DNA of 64,000 nucleotides, from the NCBI GenBank assembly GCA_965217175.1, contig OZ244251.1, positions 2,232,001 to 2,296,000 of the forward strand, given 5' to 3'. Source of the DNA: Bin87 sp965217175. Its GTDB lineage: Bacteria; Chloroflexota; Dehalococcoidia; Lucifugimonadales; UBA3495. Shown here one piece after another: positions 51,886 through 60,350 of this stretch. The notes below the pieces were generated by a model, which was not told where the DNA came from, searched no databases, and worked only from the letters and a program-made list of their open reading frames with translations. Numbering within the stretch: the first letter of the stretch is position 1; every line of letters begins with the position of its first letter. A program made the position numbers and the translations under genes.

Positions 51886-53157
51886 TTAGCTGCCCGATGG
51901 ACGGGCGCCGGATCGCGAGAATGGGCGGCGCAGCAACGAACCAGGTGACCAGTTCCGATCTCCCTCTCCTCGAACTCGGCCCCGATCAGGCTGGTTTCGG
52001 TGCTTTACCGCCCATTGCAACACGCCCAATGCCGCTGCGTACTCTGGCTGGCGCAACGATTCGGGTAGCCCGGCGTACCACAGGGGCACTCCGATCCGAA
52101 CCTGCGTCCTCAGGCCGCGGGCGGTCATTTCGGCAAATCCCGGCATGCGAGAACCTCCACCCGTCAAAACGACACCGCCCGCGGGAGCGATATCCATTCC
52201 GGCGTGGGATAATTCCCGCTGAATCAGTTTCAACATCTGCAGAGACCGCAGGTACAGTGGTTCACAGAATTCTTGACGCTGAACGATCCGTTTGGGGTGG
52301 ACCTGGGTAGCTGGCATTACTATTTCTTCGTCTGGAGACAACTCCTCGGGCAGAACGTGCCCGTGTTGAATCTTCATGTCTTCTGCCATTTGGAAAGGCA
52401 CTCTCATGGCAATCGCCATATCGCGGGTTAACTGGTTACCACCCATCGGTATTACGGACGAATAGCACGGAGTACCTTCCCGGTAGCACGCGATTTTGAT
52501 CGTCCCGGCGCCGATGTCGATGGCGGCTACACCCATTTCCCTTTCATCGGCGGTGAGCGTGCCCTCTGCCGTTGCCAGGGGGTGCGATACCAATCCCTCC
52601 ACTTGGATTTTGCACATCTCCAGGGCGCGGACGATGTTGCCCATGGGAACCGATTTTCCCCTGACGATGTGGGCTTCCAGCTGAAGTTCGTTGGTGTGCC
52701 GGCCAGTCGGATTTCGCACACCCGAGGTCCCGTCCAGGTGGTACCGCATGGGGATGATGTGCAGTACCTGTTCGCTTCGGCTATCAAGTTGATCCTGATA
52801 GTTTCCCGACGTTCCGTTCATCAGTGAACGGAGATGTTTCTCGTTGACGGTGAGCAATTCGTTATCGTCGCCCAGCATTTCGCGGGAATTTTCGCTGATC
52901 AAGTGATCGCCGTTCACGACGGCGAAAAAATCGTTCACCGGATTGCGTCCGACATACCTGAAACATTCCTTCAGGCTGTCGCGTATTGACTCCCGCACTT
53001 CAGCAAAATCGTCAATAGTCCCTTGACGCACGCCCAATGACGGCGCCGAGCCCGTACCCAACGGTTTCAGTTCACCTTCAGATCCCAAGCGGGCCACGAC
53101 GGAGAAAACCTTATTGGTACCAATATCGATTGCGGCGTAAATTGGTTCCCTTGGCAT
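51886..53157 (-). CDS. ftsA: Cell division protein FtsA (actin-like)
   Basis: A 423-residue actin-fold protein that tethers FtsZ to the membrane. The phosphate-1 motif is YAAIDIGTNKVFSVVAR, the phosphate-2 motif is VAAIDIGAGTIKIACYREG, and the adenosine motif is GVVLTGGGSRMPGF. The SHS2/1C subdomain lies at about 85-165. The C-terminal 40 residues are basic and disordered-looking; a clear amphipathic membrane-anchor helix is not obvious. The ATG at 53155-53157 is used. ftsZ follows on the same strand. Confidence 0.92.
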   Translation of the reverse strand: MPREPIYAAIDIGTNKVFSVVARLGSEGELKPLGTGSAPSLGVRQGTIDDFAEVRESIRDSLKECFRYVGRNPVNDFFAVVNGDHLISENSREMLGDDNELLTVNEKHLRSLMNGTSGNYQDQLDSRSEQVLHIIPMRYHLDGTSGVRNPTGRHTNELQLEAHIVRGKSVPMGNIVRALEMCKIQVEGLVSHPLATAEGTLTADEREMGVAAIDIGAGTIKIACYREGTPCYSSVIPMGGNQLTRDMAIAMRVPFQMAEDMKIQHGHVLPEELSPDEEIVMPATQVHPKRIVQRQEFCEPLYLRSLQMLKLIQRELSHAGMDIAPAGGVVLTGGGSRMPGFAEMTARGLRTQVRIGVPLWYAGLPESLRQPEYAAALGVLQWAVKHRNQPDRGRVRGEGDRNWSPGSLLRRPFSRSGARPSGS

Positions 53158-53264
53158 CTGCTAAATCCTTTTTGTGCAATTCGTGTGATAGATATGTGAT
53201 TCCATTCGTGGTCGTAGTCGAACGGTTTGGAGGGTTGATACCTGAGGAGGGCAATAAACGGGTC

Positions 53265-54206
53265 TCAGATGCGCTCTACGGCTCGAAGCTTCGCACTGCG
53301 ACTGCGGGGGTTGCCCGCGATTTCCTGGCCTGACGGGCGGACGACTCTTCGGCGCACCGCACGCATCGTGGGAACGTGGTTACAAACGCACTCGGGCAAT
53401 GCGGGGGGACAGATACAGGTGGCTGTCGCGCGGTCGATCCAGGTCTTGACGATGCGGTCTTCAAGGCTGTGGTAACTGATGATTACGCCACGCCCTCCCG
53501 GTTCCAGCAGGTCAGTAATCACGTCCAAACCCATGGTGAGCTGGTCCAGCTCCTGATTCACTACTATCCGTAACGCCTGAAACGTTCTCGTAGCCGGGTG
53601 GATGCCACCACGGCGTCCTCCAACTGCTCGGCTAATTACGTCTGCCAGTTGCCCGGTGGTGGTTACAGGACGATTGGCGACGATTGCCCGGGCGATGGCA
53701 CGGCTGCGACGTTCGTCTCCGAACTGGTAGATCAGGTCAGCCAGTTCCGACTCCTGGGTACGGTTGGCGTAATCCGCAGCCGTGGCTCCCACGGGGTCGT
53801 AACGCATATCCAGGGGTTCGTCACTTTGAAAAGACAACCCGTAGCCATCGACTTCAATCTGGCGCGAAGAGAATCCCAAATCCAGCAAAACCCCGCTCAC
53901 CGACGTGATGGAGAATTGCCCCGCGATGCGATCCATCTCCGCGTAACTGCCGTGGGCGAGAATCGCCCGGTTCCCGAAACGCGTAAAACGCTGGCGGGCA
54001 ACGGCCAACGCCCGAGGGTCCCGATCAATGGCAAGCACAGTGCCTTGTGGGGAGCAGAGATCAAGTAGCGCCAACGTGTGCCCGCCTTCGCCCACGGTGC
54101 CGTCGATATACGTACCGCCAGATCGAACTCCCAGATACTCCATGGTTTCGGACACCATCACCGGAGCATGATGGATGCGGTCTTTTTCGTCTGGGTTGGT
54201 TGGCAT
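53265..54206 (-). CDS. rsmH: 16S rRNA (cytosine(1402)-N4)-methyltransferase
   Basis: A 313-residue SAM-dependent methyltransferase (MraW/RsmH) acting on 16S rRNA C1402. HHAPVMVSETMEYL at the N-terminus, GTVGEGGHTLALLD for SAM binding, LAIDRDPRALAVAR, GVLLDLGFSSRQIEV and VISYHSLEDRIVK are all diagnostic. I use the ATG at 54204-54206, 13 residues before the HxPVM block; an in-frame ATG at 54287 gives 27 more residues. It normally heads the division/cell-wall cluster; here ftsA follows directly, with ftsL, ftsI and mur genes absent. Confidence 0.93.
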   Translation of the reverse strand: MPTNPDEKDRIHHAPVMVSETMEYLGVRSGGTYIDGTVGEGGHTLALLDLCSPQGTVLAIDRDPRALAVARQRFTRFGNRAILAHGSYAEMDRIAGQFSITSVSGVLLDLGFSSRQIEVDGYGLSFQSDEPLDMRYDPVGATAADYANRTQESELADLIYQFGDERRSRAIARAIVANRPVTTTGQLADVISRAVGGRRGGIHPATRTFQALRIVVNQELDQLTMGLDVITDLLEPGGRGVIISYHSLEDRIVKTWIDRATATCICPPALPECVCNHVPTMRAVRRRVVRPSGQEIAGNPRSRSAKLRAVERI

Positions 54207-54781
54207 ATTTCCGTGTTCCCGGCGTACGAACCTGGCCGACGACGTAAAGTACGTTGGTTGATCAATTTGCGTTTCAAGCAAGGTCATTTACGCTTCTAAT
54301 CAATTGGTGTCAGTTTGGATGTCACTATCGTCCAACATTCACCAAACGGAAATTTTGATGCCCTCATGCATGAACTGGTCCCGGAACTCAACCGCGCAAG
54401 TCAACGATGGGGCTGACGATACTAGCCCATGCGCGCACCATTTCCATCGCGAGGGCATTTCGAGTTTGCTGGTGGCAATGTAACAAAGGCGCAGGTGACA
54501 ACGCCTGCTATAAAATGTGCGATGTTTCATGATTTTTGTAAACTACCAAGATTGGTCTAAATTTCAAGTGTGGTGGAAAATGGCGCCCAGGATGGCGTGA
54601 GGGTGCTCGTTGGAAGGTTAGTGGAGCTGACTCTGGGTTCTGGCTCGCGGTGCTTGAAGATGTCAGGCGGGTCCGACTGTGCATCAACGACAAACTGCCG
54701 TAACAACTGGCAGTCGTTCGCCGTACTGACGTAAGGCGATAATCCAGGGGGCCGTGCCAACTTCCGCCTTATCTGTGGTTG
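54207..54781. other. Intergenic region between rsmH and tig, no gene recognised
   Basis: About 570 bp between two divergent genes. Only short, non-conserved open frames are present. A hairpin with a bulge can be drawn at about 54686-54720 (ACTGCC/GGCAGT core), but there is no T-tract. I searched by eye for 4.5S/SRP RNA, tmRNA and RNase P landmarks and saw none. It is the largest unexplained gap in the window. Confidence 0.4.
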
Positions 54782-54790
54782 TGCTATACT
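54782..54790 (+). promoter_or_regulatory. Extended -10 promoter of tig
   Basis: TGCTATACT at 54782-54790 is an extended -10 element (TGnTATAAT-like). No good -35 is seen, as is common for this class. It implies a start near 54797, upstream of the GTG at 54875 and downstream of the earlier in-frame ATG at 54779. Confidence 0.45.
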
Positions 54791-54874
54791 CAGAATCCAT
54801 TCCGGGCAGGCCGGCGTCGACCGCCCCTGCCCGGTGCATTTTGTGAATCATTTGCGCGCTGGAGTGAATTAGCG

Positions 54875-56305
54875 GTGAAGGTCACCAGAGACAATGCATC
54901 CCCCATCGAAGTAACCCTCACGGTTGAGATGGCCGAAGAAGACGAAAACCCGTTCGTCGAACGGTCATATCGGCGTGCCGTTTCTAGAATCAATGTTCCT
55001 GGGTTTCGACGGGGTAAAGCCCCGCGATATATCGTAGAAAGGATGATCGGCCGCACTGCGTTGGTTCAGGAAGCGCTGGAATTCCTGGTTCCTGAAACCT
55101 TGCACCAGGTTCTGCAAGATCAGGACGTGGATGCTTTTGCCGAACCAAGCATCGAAATAACGGATATGGAGCCGGTTTCGTTTACGGCCACGATCCCGCT
55201 GGAACCATCGGTTGACCTGGGAGATTACCGGACGATTCGGGTCGAATCCGAGACAACGGAAGTCAGCGCTGAAGACGTTGATGGCGTGATTGAACGGATC
55301 CGGCAGGAACAGGCAGTGTGGGAACCAGTCGACCGCCCGGTGCAGTATGGCGACCGTCTCAACATCGATGTCAACGGAATCATCGACGAGGAAGTCGTGG
55401 TGGAAGACGAGGACGTGGAGTACGTGCCTGAAGAAGAGAATGTACTTCCGTTTCCGGGTTTCGCTCCCAACCTGATCGGAATGCAGGAAGAGGAAAACCG
55501 TGACTTTACCGTCACGATTCCCGAAGATTACCCTCGAGAACAGTATGCTGGTAAAGAAGTATATTTCAAGGTTGGTCTCCGGTCGGTGAAAGAGAAGAAC
55601 CTCCCGGCCATCGATGACGACTTCGCCAAATCGGTTGGAGAAGGGTTTGATGATCTGACGGCTCTCCAGGACAGTATCCGCGAATCCCTGACCAATCAGG
55701 CCGAGGCGGCGGCCCGGAGCCAATTGGAACAACAAAGCCTGGAAGCCCTGTGCGAGGTTGCTATCGTTAACGCTTCACCCATCCTGTACGAGCGGGAACT
55801 GGAATCGATGGAATCTGAACGTGACCGCATGCTCAGGCAGCAGAACCTGGATCTTAATACTTACCTGCGATTCCTAGGTAAGTCACTGGAGGAATTCCGC
55901 GACGAGATGCGCCCGAATGCGGAACGCAGACTGGTCGGCGGCTTGGTGATGCGCAAGCTGGCTGAAGTTGAAGGGATCGAGGTATCTGATGAAGATGTCC
56001 AATCAGAGGCCGACAGACTGATCGGGTTGTCCAGCGAAGAATCAGAGCAGGCCAACCTGGAAAACTTGCAGCAATTCTTGGGGCTGGATTCCACCCGCGA
56101 CAGCATTCGATCGTCTTTGCACAGCAAACTGGTAATGGACCGTTTGACGGACATTGCGCTCGGGAACCTGGAAGACGAATCAGTTGAACCAACGGAAGAA
56201 GAACGCGAGAGCGATGTTGATACCGAAGACGCCGATGCAGTTGAAGCAACGGGTGTTGCCGACACCGACACCGCCAATGAATCCGACGACGAGCCTCAAG
56301 CCTGA
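54875..56305 (+). CDS. tig: Trigger factor
   Basis: A 476-residue ribosome-associated chaperone and prolyl isomerase. The N-terminal ribosome-binding domain has the GFRRGKAPRY signature in NVPGFRRGKAPRYIVERMIG. The FKBP-type domain lies around 165-245 (QYGDRLNIDVNG, FTVTIPEDYPREQYAGKEVYFKV). The C-terminal substrate-cradle helices follow. A very acidic tail of about 45 residues (EEERESDVDTEDADAVEATG) ends it. The start is a GTG at 54875 with GGAG ten bases upstream, downstream of the promoter. clpP, clpP and clpX follow on the same strand, the usual Tig-Clp order. Confidence 0.93.
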   Translation: MKVTRDNASPIEVTLTVEMAEEDENPFVERSYRRAVSRINVPGFRRGKAPRYIVERMIGRTALVQEALEFLVPETLHQVLQDQDVDAFAEPSIEITDMEPVSFTATIPLEPSVDLGDYRTIRVESETTEVSAEDVDGVIERIRQEQAVWEPVDRPVQYGDRLNIDVNGIIDEEVVVEDEDVEYVPEEENVLPFPGFAPNLIGMQEEENRDFTVTIPEDYPREQYAGKEVYFKVGLRSVKEKNLPAIDDDFAKSVGEGFDDLTALQDSIRESLTNQAEAAARSQLEQQSLEALCEVAIVNASPILYERELESMESERDRMLRQQNLDLNTYLRFLGKSLEEFRDEMRPNAERRLVGGLVMRKLAEVEGIEVSDEDVQSEADRLIGLSSEESEQANLENLQQFLGLDSTRDSIRSSLHSKLVMDRLTDIALGNLEDESVEPTEEERESDVDTEDADAVEATGVADTDTANESDDEPQA

Positions 56306-56342
56306 ATCGTACCCGCACTCATACTCAGGAGACCTACCAGCA

Positions 56343-56990
56343 ATGTTGCACCTCCCCAAAAACTCGGGACCTGTGTTGCCCAGCAATGTGATACCGGGAA
56401 TCATCCGACCGACCCAGGAAGGCGAACGTGCCTTCAACCCGTATTCCCTTTTGCTCCAGGCCAGAATCATCTACCTTGGAACCCAGGTAGATGATGATGT
56501 TTCCAACTCCATCGTGTCACTTTTGTTGTATTTGGGATGGGAAAACCCCGAAGAAGACATCCACCTGTACATTAACTCGCCTGGCGGGTCGGTTCTGGAC
56601 GGAATGGCGATCTACGACACTATGCAACTTATCAAACCGGACGTGTCCACCGTTTGCATCGGCAAAGCGGCCAGCATGGGAGCTGTTTTGTTGTCCGGTG
56701 GAGCGAAAGGCAAACGGTACTGTACACGCAATTCCACCGTACTTATTCACCAAGTGATGGGCGGCATCCAAGGCTCCGCCTCGGATATCGAAATCACCGC
56801 GCAAGAGATTTTGCGTTTGCGCCAGCGGTTAAATACCATCTTGTCTGAGAACTGTAATCAACCTTTCGATAAAGTGTCGCGAGATTCCGACCGGGACTTC
56901 TGGATGGACGCCGAGACTGCCGTGGAATACGGAATTATCGACCATGTATTAACCGAACTTCCAGACATTTTGACTCGATCCGCCGCTTGA
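56343..56990 (+). CDS. clpP: ATP-dependent Clp protease proteolytic subunit, copy 1
   Basis: A 215-residue serine peptidase subunit of the Clp barrel. The catalytic triad is S111 (KAASMGAVLL), H136 (STVLIHQVMGG) and D185 (SDRDFW). The N-terminus before residue 20 is the short axial-loop region. AGGAG is about 12 bases before the ATG at 56343. It is followed 50 bp later by a second clpP, then clpX. Two different ClpPs next to each other suggest mixed heptamers, as in some actinobacteria (inference). Confidence 0.95.
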   Translation: MLHLPKNSGPVLPSNVIPGIIRPTQEGERAFNPYSLLLQARIIYLGTQVDDDVSNSIVSLLLYLGWENPEEDIHLYINSPGGSVLDGMAIYDTMQLIKPDVSTVCIGKAASMGAVLLSGGAKGKRYCTRNSTVLIHQVMGGIQGSASDIEITAQEILRLRQRLNTILSENCNQPFDKVSRDSDRDFWMDAETAVEYGIIDHVLTELPDILTRSAA

Positions 56991-57040
56991 TCAAATCCTC
57001 TATAATCGGCACTCAATCGCGCCCAGAACAGGAGACCGGA

Positions 57041-57691
57041 ATGGCCGCTCCCTTTGAAGATTCACCCTTACTGCAACCTACCAACATCGTCCCCATGGTC
57101 ATTGAAACAGGACCCAGGGGGGAGCGTGCGTTCGATATCTACTCGCTGTTGCTCCGCGAGCGCATTATCTACCTCGGCACTCCGATTACTGACCAGGTGG
57201 CAAATGTAATTATCGCCCAATTGCTTTATCTGGAACGGGAAGATCACGATCGGGATATCAGCCTGTACATCAATAGTCCGGGCGGTTACATCGCTTCGGG
57301 GCTGGCCATTCTCGATACGATGCGCCTGATAAACTCGCAAGTATCGACGATTTGTGTCGGAACTGCCGCCAGCATGGCCACGATCCTGTTGTCAGGCGGG
57401 GCCAAAGGGAAACGGTATTGCCTGCCCAACTCCACGATACACATGCATCAACCCAACGTGGGGAGTTTCCAGGGTCAAGCCGCAGATATCGAAATTCAGG
57501 CCAAGGAAATCGTGCGCCTGAAAGAGCGTTTGAACGACATCCTGGCTGTTGCTACCGGCCAACCTATCGAGAAAATTGCCGACGACACCGATCGGGACTT
57601 TTTCCTTACTTCCGACGAAGCGATTGAGTACGGTATCGTGGATGAAATACTCGGGTTGAAAACCGAAGAGACCGAGGCCGAAGCAGCGTAG
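57041..57691 (+). CDS. clpP: ATP-dependent Clp protease proteolytic subunit, copy 2
   Basis: A 216-residue paralog of the preceding gene. The triad is S111 (GTAASMATILL), H136 (STIHMHQPNVG) and D186 (DTDRDFF). One extra residue after the histidine (QPNVGSFQGQ instead of the usual QPLGG-QGQ) distinguishes it from its neighbour. CAGGAG six bases before the ATG at 57041 sets the start; an ATG at 56987 overlapping the first clpP is less likely. clpX begins 43 bp on. Confidence 0.95.
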   Translation: MAAPFEDSPLLQPTNIVPMVIETGPRGERAFDIYSLLLRERIIYLGTPITDQVANVIIAQLLYLEREDHDRDISLYINSPGGYIASGLAILDTMRLINSQVSTICVGTAASMATILLSGGAKGKRYCLPNSTIHMHQPNVGSFQGQAADIEIQAKEIVRLKERLNDILAVATGQPIEKIADDTDRDFFLTSDEAIEYGIVDEILGLKTEETEAEAA

Positions 57692-57734
57692 ATGCAAGCG
57701 TTTCCAACCGAAGTAGTAGTTTGGCCCGCAAACA

Positions 57735-59132
57735 ATGACCACCGGGAATCGTAACCCGAGCCGCAATAACCTTCGGTGCTCATTTTGCGGTCACCTTTTT
57801 CCGCAAAATAAACTCCTGCGACCTCCGGGTCAGCCCCGGGGCGGAATCTGCTTCGACTGTGTTCGCGAACTGGCTGCGCATGTGGCGGAACGCAGTGAAC
57901 AGAGGCGCAGTCCGTCAAAAACCGGCCGTGGTCGATCCAACGGAACAACCACCGACCCGGCGAAAACGCCGTCCGAACCGGTGGGATCGGCACCTCACAT
58001 TTCGGTACCGAGAGAAATTTACGGCAATCTCGACGAATACGTCATTGGTCAAGACAAGGCCAAGAAAACGCTGTCTGTGGCGGTCTACAATCATTTCAAA
58101 CGCATCAGAAGCGAAGCGATAGCTTCGGATATCGAGGTTCAGAAATCCAACATTTTGATGATCGGGCCGACGGGTTCCGGAAAAACGTTACTGGCTGAAA
58201 CATTAGCCCGTTCCCTGGACGTCCCTTTTGCCATCTGTGATGCCACTTCCCTGACTGAATCGGGCTACGTTGGCGAGGACGTGGAGAACATCCTTCTCCG
58301 GCTCATCCAGGCTGCCGACTGGGACATCGCCCGCGCTGAGCAGGGGATCATTTACATCGATGAGTTGGACAAGATCGCGCGCAAGGAAGGCGTGAACCGT
58401 TCGATAACGCGGGATGTTGCCGGCGAGGGCGTCCAGCAGGAATTGTTGAAGATTATTGAGGGCTGCACCGCCAACGTGCCGCCTCAGGGAGGCCGCAAGC
58501 ACCCGCACCAGGAGATGTTGCAGATCAATACGCGCAACATTCTTTTTATTTGCGGTGGCGCTTTTGATGGTTTGCAGGAGATAACCACCAGGCGATTGAC
58601 GATTGGCTCTGCCATGGGATTCCTGGCGCACAATGGAGGGCGGAACGATTCCGGCGCAGCGAATTGCGGCACGTTGGAGAAGGTCACACCTGAAGATTTG
58701 CTCGAATTCGGATTTATCCCCGAACTGGTCGGGCGATTGCCAGTCGTTACGACTCTCCAGCCGCTGGACAAAGAGGCGTTGGTGGAAGTATTGGTCAAGC
58801 CGAAAAACGCCATAGTCAAGCAGTATCAACAGCTGTTTCGCCTGGACGGGGTGAGGCTGGAGTTCACTCAGGAAGCGCTGGTGGCGGCAGCCGAAAGGGC
58901 GTTGTCGTACCATACGGGCGCGCGAGTTTTGCGCCATATCGTGGAGGATGCCCTGCTCGAAGTGATGTACGAGCTTCCGTCGCTCTCGGATATCGACCGA
59001 TGCGTGGTGCACGCGGAGTCGATCAATCGAGAGGCCTCACCGCGATTATATCGCACGGGCGGCGGGCGCTATATTTCGCTAGAGACGGCGTTGGCGCAAG
59101 CGGAGCGGGAATCACGCAAGAAATCAGCCTGA
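57735..59132 (+). CDS. clpX: ATP-dependent Clp protease ATP-binding subunit ClpX
   Basis: A 465-residue AAA+ unfoldase that feeds substrates to ClpP. The N-terminal zinc-binding domain uses C15, C18, C39 and C42 (CSFC, CFDC). A flexible linker of about 45 residues follows. Walker A is GPTGSGKTLLAETLA, ClpX-specific GYVGEDVENILLRL follows, and Walker B is GIIYIDELDKIARK. Sensor and arginine-finger regions are intact, with the IGF-like loop in LEFGFIPELVGRLPV. The total is slightly longer than the usual 420 residues because of the linker. It closes the tig-clpP-clpP-clpX group. Confidence 0.96.
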   Translation: MTTGNRNPSRNNLRCSFCGHLFPQNKLLRPPGQPRGGICFDCVRELAAHVAERSEQRRSPSKTGRGRSNGTTTDPAKTPSEPVGSAPHISVPREIYGNLDEYVIGQDKAKKTLSVAVYNHFKRIRSEAIASDIEVQKSNILMIGPTGSGKTLLAETLARSLDVPFAICDATSLTESGYVGEDVENILLRLIQAADWDIARAEQGIIYIDELDKIARKEGVNRSITRDVAGEGVQQELLKIIEGCTANVPPQGGRKHPHQEMLQINTRNILFICGGAFDGLQEITTRRLTIGSAMGFLAHNGGRNDSGAANCGTLEKVTPEDLLEFGFIPELVGRLPVVTTLQPLDKEALVEVLVKPKNAIVKQYQQLFRLDGVRLEFTQEALVAAAERALSYHTGARVLRHIVEDALLEVMYELPSLSDIDRCVVHAESINREASPRLYRTGGGRYISLETALAQAERESRKKSA

Positions 59133-59146
59133 CGGGCGCACACCGT

Positions 59147-59965
59147 CTAGATTTCCGGTCTGATTACCTTCTCTATTTCCTCGGTAAGCGGAAGGCCGTC
59201 CGGATACCGATCTGACAGGGGAGCGCTTAGCTCATCGAGCGCCGTTCCCGGCTGTACCTGGAGCCTTCCGTCCGCTACCGCCCGCAGAGTCTCGAGCATG
59301 AGTTGAGGTTCGCGGCGCAGTCCCTCCGCGCGAATCCGGCAGAACAGGGGGTTGGCTTCTCCTTCTTCAGCCTGAATGGCAGACGCCGTGCGTCCAGTCA
59401 CGGTTTCCCAGGCATCGTCGAACGACTGTCCCACGATCGGGAAACTGCAGTTGGACAATACCGGGCCGCGGTCGACATCCTCGGTAGCGAGATGGATCAT
59501 CGCCCCGGTTTGGGACGCTTTCGATTCGATCAGGCTCCATATCACAGACTGCCACGTGCCGGTGGGACCATTGGGCAAAGCTCCGTGCAGATTCAGCAAT
59601 GGGAAACGGCGGCACATCTCGGGGCTGAATATCAACATGTACCCGGCCAGGACACACACGTCCGGAGTATAAGGTTCCAGCAATCGCATGACATCTCGGT
59701 CGAAGTCCGATCGGTGCCGGCTCATGGCGCCCCCGCCGTGTTCCCGACGAAACCGGTTGGACGACAGTGTCACCAGCGGACGCGCGAGAGACCGTACCAA
59801 CTCGAAAAACTCATCTGAGCCGGGGGCTTCGCCAGATTCGCGGTTGCTGAAAACGAACTCTATGGTTGCGTTCAGTCGATGATCGGAGATAGCGCGATCG
59901 ACGAATCTCAATAAACTGCGAGATCCCTCGCCGCGTCCTGTTGAAAACCAACCTATGCGCAACAC
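59147..59965 (-). CDS. Formyltransferase-fold protein (PurN-like)
   Basis: A 272-residue protein of the GART/formyltransferase superfamily. Typical PurN has about 190-210 residues. VCVLAGYMLIFSPEMCRRFPLLNLHGALP carries the catalytic Asn and His (NLHGALP) and the conserved tyrosine. HLATEDVDRGPVLSN carries the catalytic aspartate. The N-terminal LRIGWFSTGRGEGSRSLL segment is the usual mononucleotide-binding start. A C-terminal extension of about 60 residues is extra. It may formylate a small molecule other than GAR; a purine-synthesis context is absent. It is convergent with clpX. Confidence 0.75.
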   Translation of the reverse strand: MLRIGWFSTGRGEGSRSLLRFVDRAISDHRLNATIEFVFSNRESGEAPGSDEFFELVRSLARPLVTLSSNRFRREHGGGAMSRHRSDFDRDVMRLLEPYTPDVCVLAGYMLIFSPEMCRRFPLLNLHGALPNGPTGTWQSVIWSLIESKASQTGAMIHLATEDVDRGPVLSNCSFPIVGQSFDDAWETVTGRTASAIQAEEGEANPLFCRIRAEGLRREPQLMLETLRAVADGRLQVQPGTALDELSAPLSDRYPDGLPLTEEIEKVIRPEI

Positions 59966-59989
59966 TGGACTATTTCGACCTGAACAAAT

Positions 59990-60325
59990 TCACAATTCGG
60001 GATCGTCTTCAAAGAACATCGGGTCGTCGGGTTCCGGGGCGAAGGGAGCATCCCAGGCGCCGGCCTCGCCACCGGGGTCTGCCTCTCGGCGCATATCTAC
60101 GAGGTCTGATCCCGCGCCCGCCTGACTGATTCTCATTTCAGTTTCAGATAATAATTGCTGGCAGCGTTTCGCCAAATCCAGACCCAGCAGATAGAGCCGT
60201 TCTGAATCGGAGAGGGACATTTCACCCAATTCAAGGCGAGAAACTGTGTCTTCCAAACGCCGGTACGCCTCTTCAAAGGCCAATTCGCTTATTTCTTCCC
60301 GACCGGGATCACTCGACTGGTCCAT
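59990..60325 (-). CDS. xseB: Exodeoxyribonuclease VII small subunit
   Basis: A 111-residue XseB. The family region LAFEEAYRRLEDTVSRLELGEMSLSDSERLYLLGLDLAKRCQQLLSETEMRI (two helices) is at about 15-66. A Gly/Asp/Glu/Pro-rich acidic tail of about 40 residues is unusual; most XseB proteins are 70-80 residues. It starts 25 bp after xseA ends, so both subunits are co-transcribed. Confidence 0.9.
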   Translation of the reverse strand: MDQSSDPGREEISELAFEEAYRRLEDTVSRLELGEMSLSDSERLYLLGLDLAKRCQQLLSETEMRISQAGAGSDLVDMRREADPGGEAGAWDAPFAPEPDDPMFFEDDPEL

Positions 60326-60350
60326 GGTGATTATTAACCGATCCCCTCAC

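Noticed and set aside
54207..54781. tmRNA, SRP RNA or RNase P RNA in the large gap
   Set aside because: None of the conserved landmarks of these RNAs (tRNA-like ends, GGAA-tetraloop helix, P4 core) could be found by eye on either strand.
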